Shown here in pieces: positions 55,126 through 64,000 of a DNA stretch of 64,000 bases. The notes under the pieces were generated by a model. The model made no database searches, was not told where the DNA came from, and saw nothing but the letters and a program-made list of their open reading frames with translations. Numbering within the stretch: the first letter of the stretch is position 1; each line of letters starts with the position of its first letter. The stretch spans positions 37,872,949 through 37,936,948 of the forward strand of contig JAAONU010000008.1 in assembly GCA_012932295.1 (NCBI GenBank), written 5' to 3'. Source of the DNA: Cyclina sinensis. Taxonomy: Eukaryota; Mollusca; Bivalvia; Venerida; Veneridae. The translations under genes and the position numbers were made by a program.

Positions 55126-56939
55126 ATGAAGCTATTGTTCGTTGCCGTATTCGTTGCGCTTGCTGGTAGGGATTTTTTAAATTTATATTTTACTCTTAAA
55201 TTCCGTACATTATGACATTAATGTAAAAATGTAAAAATGATATCTGGATTAAAATGTTAGTATTGAAAGGTTGGAAATCTGTACTTTTTACACAATAATT
55301 TGAATTCAAATATTTAGCTATTCCTGAATTATAACCATTGTGTTAATTTTGATAGATTTTCAATACAAACATGAAGCGCATGTATATGATATTTATTTAT
55401 TTATTTATTTATCTATCTATAAAAAATGAATTTCATTGGATATACTTTGATTGAAATATTAATACAGTGCAATAATAATATGTACATTATACAGTTAAAA
55501 TATCATGTTCGTATTTATGTCAAATTGTTTATACTTGATAATTGCTGCCTTCTTACACATTACGGAGAAGTATACTTTATTGTATATTTTAAATATTTCA
55601 TCTCAAAATTTAAATTATATATCTAAAATGTGTATGACCCGTGGATATTTCAACTATTTAAAAGTATGAGAGTCATTTCAGTGCATATTGAAAACGTAAG
55701 TTATGTATTTCAAATGTGTTATGTTAATGTATGATTCAGTTCTTTATGACAGGTGCGAGAGGACAAAACGAAAATTTTGATCGGTATATTTAATTTTCTG
55801 ATGTGCCAATTAACATTCGTTTAAACTTCTCATTGAAGTCAAAGTATACTCGTATCATATAAGAAGATACTAAAATAAATGAAACGAGTATATGTATATA
55901 TATTCTGTTTATCTAGTGTATGTATCTGGAGAAAGCTGCTTTACTACACAGACGTGTATTACCCATAGCATAACTTCATGCAGTCAAGGTTACCACGTAG
56001 AATGCTCGAACCGCCACTGTGAATGTGTTGATGCAGGACCTAACCGCGGAGGTGAACTTATTTCTGCTGTTTTTTCTTTAATTTTATTTCTTTTGTAGTG
56101 TTAAATAGTTCGGTTCTAAGAAACACCTCAACTTGTTCTACACCCACTTCTTTAACTACTGTTACTTCTGTTAAATTGTCTTCTTCTTCGTCGTCTAGTC
56201 TTAAAACAACGACAACAACAACCTCTACAGATAAACGAACACCTGTACTTCAGTTCTACTGATTCAACAACTACTACGTCTTCTATTGCAACAACTACAA
56301 CTATCACAACTACCACAACCACAGTTAGCACCTTTTCTGCTCAATCTACAACTACCACTTCAAATAATACTATACTTCTACTGCTACAACTACAATCACA
56401 ATTTATAATACAATAACATCTACAAATACTATGTTACAACTACCATTTCTATAGTTACAACTACCAATTCTACAGCTTCAACTACAACTTCTACAACTAC
56501 AGCTTCAACAACTACTTGTGCTACTGCAACAACAACTACCACTTCTAATAATACTAAACTTCTACTGCTACACCTACAGTCACCACTTATTATACAATAA
56601 CAACTACCAATATTGTATTTCAACTACTATTTCTACAGTTACATCTATCATTTCTACAGCTGCTACAACTACCACTTCTTCAACTACAGCTTCAACAACC
56701 ACTTGTACTACTGCAACAACTACCACTCCTTCTAAAACTACAACTACCACTTCTAATAATACTACTACAGCTTCAACTACTACTTCTACAATTATACCAT
56801 CTTATAGTACTACTACTTTCTGTCCCTTCAACTACAAATTCTCTTTTTTTCAGACTGCACAAGGCGAGAAGATTGCCAATGTCGTGACCCCCGCGATGCC
56901 CATTGCGTAGATGGACGTTGCCATTGTAACCAGAATTAA
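55126..56939 (+). CDS. secreted 12-cysteine serine protease inhibitor, I84 / Cvsi-2-like (gene 2)
   Basis: Exons 55126-55165, 55917-56051 and 56854-56939; GT/AG introns, both phase 1; 86 residues. The signal peptide is identical in sequence to gene 1. Twelve cysteines are kept with the same spacing. Compared with gene 1 the mature protein differs at Ala/Val after the signal region, His/Asn and Gly/Arg in module 1, and five residues plus a three-residue deletion (Gln-Asp-Asn) in module 2. AATAAA is at 56964-56969. Read-through of the exon 2 donor would add ELISAVFSLILFLL and stop, a hydrophobic tail that gene 1 lacks; probably not used. Role as for gene 1; target specificity may differ because the changes cluster around module 2. 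Confidence 0.88.
56100..56850. repeat. ACT-rich low-complexity sequence in intron 2 of gene 2
   Basis: Built from ACAACTACCACTTCT-like words as in gene 1, with no tidy period. Ends directly at the polypyrimidine tract of exon 3. Confidence 0.85.
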
Positions 56940-56969
56940 ATGTTCATGTACAAGCTGTTCTGAAATAAA

Positions 56970-58461
56970 ACATGTAAATTATTATTTCGTGTCGCCAGAA
57001 TGGTTATTTTTGTTTATACTCGAGGAAACGAATAATTGTAAGAGTCCAATATGCTAAGGTTCAGAAAATAGAACGAATGTAACGGTTGATAAAACTACAT
57101 TGATTATTGTAATTAATATAAATATTATTACAAATATCAATAATTAATTAATCTATAATAATTAATAATAATTTATAATAATATAAACAAACAAATATTT
57201 GGAAAATAAGTAATTATTTCATTAGGCTTTAAAAATAATTTTAGTGAAACTTGTTGGAAAGTTTCTTTGTATTTATGGCTTTTCTCGAAAATAAGAGAAT
57301 CTCTCAAACCTTAATACAAATCACTGTTTTACAAAGCAAAACATACAGCCATAATTTGATCAATGTTCTCTCCGTTGAAAAAAGCAACTAAGAAGTAAGA
57401 GAAACATGTCAATTAGATCGAATTAGATAATTAAACACGTATAATGTGCTTGCTGATTGATAGTAGATTGTGAATACTCAAGCCCAGATTCTTGTCTGAA
57501 TGTATTTTTTTCGGTATACATCCTAGAAATGTTTAAGAAACATAACAAAGGTAATGGTATTAGTGTTGGTCTACGCCTGACAAGCATTATAATATGTAAA
57601 TTTCCATTGCCAAATTCTAAAATTTAAAAAAACTGTTTACCTAACATTGGTTGTGTTCTTAGGAATAATTGGCCAAGTTCTTTAAAACAAATAAATATCA
57701 CTTTAATTTCAGCTCATCATCATCATTATCATCATCATCATCATTGTTAAAAAATATACGTTTCATTTTTTTCATTTTAAATAGTGGATATTTAAGAGGG
57801 GCCATATAACAGAGGCATAGTGTAATAGTTACCGACAATTATTTACTGCATGGACTAAAACGATTTAAGGAAGAAAAATGGATTTGCAGTATGATTTCGA
57901 TTTAGTCATATGCATTACGATTCTATTTTTTACTAAGAAGGTATTTAATGCAGGAGCGATATCCAGTGTTTTAAATAGCACAGCCCTTACTGAAAGAACT
58001 TTTCAAGGATTTCCATAAACGAAGTTATCCACATTTTTTTGCCATTCACGCGCAATATTACAAATGAAACAAGTTAGTTCCTTTAATAGAAAGAGACCAT
58101 ACTAGTTCTAATTTACTTTACATGGAAAAATTGCAGAGATGAACCATTACACTGATGTTTCAGTTTGCGCACGAACACTCCGACGCCCAATTATGGCCGC
58201 CTCCATAATAAAACTGTTAAGGTCAATGATTTTAAACCTACGATCCATAACTGACTGTCCTTAGTTTGAGTTTAACTACTGTCCAAATTTTGTTAAGAAA
58301 TAGGATAATAATAGTAATAAAAAGAAACTTTATAAAGACGCGAGAAATAAATTATTTGAAAGGCAAGTTACTGGGTTCCTAAATTATCAACATTGTTTCG
58401 CACACAATATCATTTATATATCCTTCTGACAATAAAGTTTACTGTATAAACAGAGACTCTG
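56970..58461. other. 3' flank of gene 2 and spacer to duplicon B
   Basis: Up to about 57560 it aligns with the flank of gene 1. A (CAT)n tract is at 57715-57745 and AT-rich sequence at 57100-57200. No gene. Confidence 0.5.
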
Positions 58462-60350
58462 AGTCTGCTGAGTCGTCTGCTATTTCTTTATTTAAAACAA
58501 CATGTGCAAGACTTATAGAACTGTTGTAACGTTTTAAAGTCCATAATTGTTTAGATATCTATTGTTTTAGGGTTTTTGTATGTTTTAATGATGAAGAGAG
58601 ACAGAACATTAAAATTGAAAAAAAACTATAAAGTAAAACAAATTTTAATTTTTAACATTATTCTAGACAAATAATAGATCGTTCACGAACAGTTCTCGAG
58701 GTTTTGTGAAAAGTTTATGAACAAGGTTAATCATTACAATTCAGCATTTTAGTTCTCGTCATTAATTAAGAGTTATAATACAGATTAACTTGAAATGATT
58801 CTAGTTGAAAAATGTTATTAAGACTTAACACAGAAACTTTTCGGTTGATTACATACGGATTCAAAATCATATGGATTAACGAAACCGACAAATTTGAAAG
58901 TAAGGTAACAATATCGTAACTGAAGCAACAGTAGTAGGTAACCTCGTTTATTTGATATTTTTTGCTACGTGCTACATTCATAAAATAATACGACAACGAT
59001 TTGTTTTCAAGATACTCGTAGAAATGTATCAATTTAACGATATTCAGATTTGTAACTGTTTGTAAAATTTCTGTAGTGAGGGAAATTATTCTGAATGTAT
59101 TTTTAGTATTGTCCTACAGTTATTGCATTTCTTGCATTTTGAATTTTCATATTTTACCCAGTATGGCACTAAATATTCTTGTTTTTTGTTTTTGTTTTTT
59201 TTTAAATTCTCTTCCTATATTATACTTGCAGGCATACTTGGTACAACCTCCTTGTTGCAAAGTTTACGACTCATACTACCAAATTTTGATGCATATTCAA
59301 TATCGAAACCGGCGTTTTACAGAACTATATAAGACCATAACTTAATATAATATTGCATGAAAAATAGTGCAAACAGTGCAGAACAAATGACCTTTCACTG
59401 CATATGTTTGTTCAAAGATCATAAAGAAAAATAATACAGTCTATTTTAGTGTTTTATTTGTAAACACTCGCCTTAAACAAATACTTTTGCAAATAACTTG
59501 ACCCATTGGGTTAAAGTGACAGTTATTAAATGCATATTATTGTATTTTCATAAGCAGTACAATACATTAAGGAAAACAGTAGTAAATGAAAACGACAGAA
59601 TGCATAAAACAGGACAGGAGGATATAATATTTACACTCTATATGATATTTAGACTTTTCATATTCAAATAGGCATAGCTTACAAAGTCTTTCAAACTTGA
59701 AAATTGTGCACTACTCATTTGTCATTTCATACACTTAAGTATATTGCACTTTCCAAAAGTTTTCAAATTTGTATTCACACATGTAAAATACATATACAGT
59801 AATGCCCCACTAGTAAGGCCAGTCAAAAGTTGTCTTAATGAGAAACCAATCTTGACAAGGCACCATTTGTTTCTAAGTGTTAGATTTTTGTTTTGTATAA
59901 GCTGACTTTGGATGAATTTGAGATGATCATGATGATTGCATGAAATCGTTCGATTATTTTTTCATTGGTAATTGTGTAATATGCTGAAATGACTTTAAGA
60001 ACTTCATTCAAAGCTAATTTAAACTGGCTTGGTTAACCTTAAGCACATTCTGATAGGTGGGTCAAAGTGCTTCAAATTATTTTTGAAATGGTCGGAAGTG
60101 ATCTAAAGTCAGATGATGCTAAAAAATGACCATTTTGATTTGGCAGTGGTGGTAGTTCTATGCAGATCATAATTAGGCTACATAGCCATGCAGTCCGATC
60201 ATGGTCCAAACTGCTGAGTCAGTGTTAAATTTCAGTTACACACCATAACAAGATTAACTATAAACGAGTCTGTCTAAATTGATATATTGATAAGTGCATT
60301 GTTAGAAATTTGTTAAGGGGAATAATTTGGCAAGGTGTTTATTATTTTAG

Positions 60351-60590
60351 TGCAAGACTCTTACGTTTTCTAGAGCATACCATACAAGATTGTCTGAAAG
60401 TGTTTGTTGGAACATAGCAAGATCTGCTTGATAGTGATGCTAGAGAAATCACGATTGATGAAGCTATAGAGTTCTCGAAAGAAATCAACAAGGGCATTGA
60501 CTTGACTAAACTTCAAGAATACTTATATTTTGAAACGGCTACGAAGAGTTAATATGATTCAGTAATACAGGCAGAAAAGGAAATATAAAT
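60351..60590 (+). pseudogene. broken copy of Rab20-like last exon (duplicon B)
   Basis: Like 46465-46680, but it keeps the 15 bases missing there, with the AAG of TKQD changed to the stop TAG. It stays open a little longer at its end (LQEYLYFETATKS then TAA). Not functional. Confidence 0.85.
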
Positions 60591-60858
60591 TCTATACATT
60601 TGCTTTGTATTTTCCTTAAATTGATTTTATCTATTATATACATGTAAATAAGTAAAGTTCTTTTATGTAGTGTAATGTTTTATCTAATTCTGTGTTAGGA
60701 TATTGATAGTACTGTTCTGGGCCTATTAGATTTTAGTTTTGTCAGTGCTATTTTTGACCAAATCAGTTCAGCTAAACTGATTTCTTGGTTATTTTGTATC
60801 CTTCTCAAGGAATCATTTGTTTACATAGAGGACGGTGGGAAATATTTAAAGTAACAAC

Positions 60859-61743
60859 TAGGGATGTCAAAGAAATTTAGTAATTCGAATATACCTATAG
60901 AATATTCGAATATATTCAAATATTTGTATACGAAAAGTGATTGTTTCTGAATGTCCGAATTTTTGGTACCCAAAATACACATACAAATCAATAATGACAT
61001 ACTTGGTCCTGTTTCGTTGAAACTAATCTGTTTCATCCATCAAATCGTATTCGAAATTCCTTTTTATTAATACCAGTTTGATATGTTCAAGCCACAATAA
61101 ATCAAGTTTCATTAAATAGTTAAATTGAATTTGGTGTCTTCCGTGTTTGAGTCCACTTGATTACTTCCGGTCGTTGAATGGCTTCATTTTCTTGAATATT
61201 TATGAGGAGGCATTTGACATTAACCTTTTGCTGAACAATTTAAAGATATGATCTGAGAAAAGATATGAAAATCTTAAGACTGTCATAATTAAATAGTTTA
61301 ATAATTTATTTTGTGTCAACAATTTAAGTGGATGATTTGAGTCAAGAACGTGCGACTTAACCTTTCGTCCTAAGTAATTGTGAAAATGCGTCTTTGTGCA
61401 ATTTTAATTTAATGTCTGTAAATTTTGGGTCTTTTGTGGATTAACAAGACATTAAACAATTATTTCGCACCTCCATAAAGTTAAGTGGCAATTTCTGGTA
61501 GTGTTAACTGTTAAAACAACAAGCCATCGGACTGCAAATTGCTTCACTGACATGCGTTGTGAAAACAAATTTGCCGACAAACAAATAAGCTGTCGATAAA
61601 TTACATTTTCAAAAACCTGGTGATTTAAAGAAAAATGATGATAAATTTTATTCTTTTATGCAAATATTCGAATGCAGAAGTCGGGTACGTATATTCGTAA
61701 GGATGCGAATATTCGAATGTGCAAATATTCGTTGACATCCCAA
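60859..61743. mobile_element. hAT-like MITE, 885 bp (duplicon B)
   Basis: Same insertion as 46958-47841, with flanking GTAACAAC at 60851-60858 and 61744-61751. Confidence 0.85.
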
Positions 61744-62354
61744 GTAACAACTCAAGCAATATATAGCTCAGAACTTTTATATTACATAGACTAAGTATAC
61801 CCTGCTAAAATTATGCTCACTCGATTAGCATTCGCCGATGTCAAATGTTTGTACCTCAACCCCAGCCTAAGAGTACTACATTAAAAATGGCGGAGTCACA
61901 TCTTTTACCCTTGACTATTTTAACTGATAATTCAAATCGATACGCCTTCCTTTGCATAAATAGTCCAATAAATTAAAGGTTTTTGCCCGTAATTTAGTTC
62001 ACTTAAATGAGTTCTACAACGACTTGTAACGAATAAAAATTGCACGTTTTTGGCTTATTCACTCTTCGTTCACACAAAGATTCGGATTTAATGAAAAATA
62101 CATGTTTTCTGAATGCTGATTATTTAACGCTTTTGAAAATTCTGTTACATTGCTGCACCTTTACTAAAATGCTTTCATAGTTTAGGCGCTTGTTTAAGGA
62201 CATATATACGTCTCTTTGACACAGCATAAAAATAGTTTGAACGTTTTATTGATATATTCTTTATCTGTAATTCATATCAGCAAGTTAGGAGTATAACTCA
62301 AACCATCTTTAAGATGCCCATGTGTATTGAACACCGATTGTTGTCAACATTTCA

Positions 62355-62560
62355 TGCTGAAACTTCTGCTGTGGAATTCGAACCCAAGCAACACCTGCTG
62401 TGGAATTTTAGCTCTTGGAACGTTTGCTGAGGAACTCGTGCTCATAAAACGTCTGATGTTGGATTTGAGGTCTCGGTACGTCTGCGGTGGGATTCGAACG
62501 TTCGGAATGTCTTCTCTGGGATTCAAGCCCTCGGAAAGTCTGCTTTAGGGCTCAAAAAGT
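62355..62560. repeat. degenerate minisatellite, duplicon B
   Basis: Copy of 48440-48655. Confidence 0.75.
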
Positions 62561-63882
62561 AAATCTGAGTTATCATGCCGTTGTTGTTTAAACAGAAAAT
62601 GATTTATTGCAATTTCAATAAAAAATGGGAAAATATTATACATAAGCCTGCCAAATTTAGAGTTCATGATTGTATTATTAATTGCTTTCCATCAAAAATT
62701 GTGGGAAACAACGGATAATGGTGTATTGAATATGATAATATTTGCTCCTTTAAACAAATATATACTTATTTGGCTTAAAACACATTTTTGTTCAGTCTAG
62801 TTTTCTAGTTCGAGTTTCTAGTCATTTATCGGCATTCGTTATCACTTGAACGTTTATAATGTGTGCTTGAGAAAGGATATTGCCAGTCAGCATTATTATG
62901 CTTGTCTCAATATCCTGCAGCTGCTGTCCCAATTTCGTTCCAGCCGATCAATGTGTTATATATATATTTCTTATCTCTGTCGACAATTTGAATAAACTTC
63001 GACATCTCATTCTGCAACATACCGACCATACAACATCCCTACACTTTTCATCTCTTTTTGAACAAAAATGCCTTTTCAAAATTTGGTTCACTGCATTAAT
63101 GCTAGGATATTTTTAAAAAAAAGACAGCACACGTGGTTGGCTTGTGACTTGTTCAATGACAATATAGAATATAAGTAATCATTTAGATTATGGGTCAGTT
63201 GAGGTGAGCACTCAATACATGAAATTAACAGAAATTTCTGTCTGTCACATTCAGTACCAAACATGGTTCAACGTATTTGACTGAAGGCCTACTTTCAAGA
63301 GATAAAATCATTTTATATGACGGTTTTGTGAAAAACGTGAAAAGAAAAGATTGTATCAGCTATAAAAAGAAATATAAGTAAAGGGGGGTTTTCATGTAGT
63401 GCCATCGCTTCGTTTTCATAATAGTTGGAATTCTAAATTACTTTTGTTATTCTCTTGTTTAATGTTTGTAAAAACTTGAATTTTTAAATCAGTTGACCTT
63501 TCTATCACATTCTCCCAATATGATAAATTGTGAAATGTTGTTAAACTTGAGCTCTGATAACAATTAAGGCCCTGACTGCAGCGATCCCGAGCCAGATGTA
63601 AAATCATATTGCAAGTTTATGAAAGTAACCACTGGAAGAGGGGCAAATGGTCATTTTAGCGATTACTTCAATACATTTATTTATTTGTACATGTCAGAAT
63701 AAACATTTTTCATCATTCTTTGTAGCTCTAAAACAATCATGTTTAAGCGTTGGCTGAGTATTTAAAACTTTATAAACAAGCATAGTTTTTCAATCAATTA
63801 AAACATGTTACAGGTGTAAACCATTTTGAAAGACCCTCATATAGATTTAGTAAGGGACAACTTTAATTACACGATTTCGAAA

Positions 63883-64000
63883 TTATCGTGTCGTTGATGG
63901 GAAAGGCCGCACATGTGCAAAGTGATGATCTTTGCGCTTTGTACTCTGAAAATGTATAAATACAAGAAATGGTGCGGCTTTGTCACTACATTTACCTGAC
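63883..64000 (+). promoter_or_regulatory. promoter of a third I84-like inhibitor gene, cut by the window edge
   Basis: TATCGTGTCGTTGATGGGAA, the GCACATGTGC palindrome, GTGATGATCTTTGCGC and TATAAA (63955-63960) match gene 2 base for base with few changes. In gene 2 the start codon lies 74 bp after the TATA box; here only 40 bp remain, so the coding region should begin within about 35 bp beyond the window. Confidence 0.75.

Larger units (their letters stand above)
58462..64000. repeat. duplicon B (recent segmental duplication), runs off the window
   Basis: Partner of duplicon A (44562 onward). It lacks the LINE and the 1.1-kb segment, so it shows the ancestral arrangement. It ends in the promoter of a third inhibitor copy. 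Confidence 0.9.

Overview
The window looks like nuclear DNA of a bivalve mollusc, most likely a clam-type heterodont; the species cannot be read from it. Reasons: an AT-rich background, spliceosomal introns with GT/AG borders, metazoan polyadenylation signals, a small cysteine-rich secreted inhibitor family known from bivalves (MEROPS I84, oyster cvSI / 'Cvsi-2-like'), and many dispersed repeats with the feel of bivalve genomes. There are no bacterial operons, rRNA genes, CRISPR arrays or complete tRNA genes.

Layout. 1-84 may be the last codons of a plus-strand gene. 0.1-6.8 kb is non-coding, with two tandem arrays (84-85 bp and 41 bp periods), a palindrome and an inverted pair of tRNA-like repeats. 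6872-7915 is an intact single-exon Golgi-type glycosyltransferase (xylosyltransferase/MGP4-like, PF03407). 8-16 kb holds decayed LINE 3' ends, a tRNA-like SINE and a well-preserved MULE-like MITE with a 10-bp target duplication. 16092-26316 is a five-exon Rab20-like small GTPase whose introns carry a three-level nest of repeats. 27-32 kb is repeat-rich and geneless.

From about 32.5 kb to the end the window is a tandemly duplicated locus for 12-cysteine I84 protease inhibitors. Gene 1 (34454-36972) and gene 2 (55126-56939) each have three exons, with one six-cysteine module per exon. A third copy is represented by its promoter at the right edge. There were two rounds of duplication: an old one (gene 1 against the rest) and a recent one (44562 onwards against 58462 onwards, visibly almost identical). 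The recent duplicon carries a broken copy of the last Rab20 exon, a hAT-like MITE and a degenerate minisatellite. Because the copies can be compared, later insertions show directly: a 3.9-kb 5'-truncated LINE (49051-52956), a 1.1-kb segment (53022-54096), a 0.9-kb CpG-rich foldback element (about 32573-33494) and a 1-kb insert with a recombinase-like exon and palindrome (about 37200-38215). Between gene 1 and the first duplicon lies a 4.4-kb minisatellite of 39-bp units (40016-44452) with a 1295-bp higher-order repeat.

How the genes work together. The inhibitors are secreted and in oysters act on subtilisin-type proteases, including those of a protozoan parasite, so this is probably an expanding host-defence or digestive-gland locus. 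Between genes 1 and 2 every substitution in exon 1 is silent and every one in exon 3 changes an amino acid, suggesting diversifying selection on the second module. The glycosyltransferase and Rab20 are unrelated housekeeping-type neighbours.
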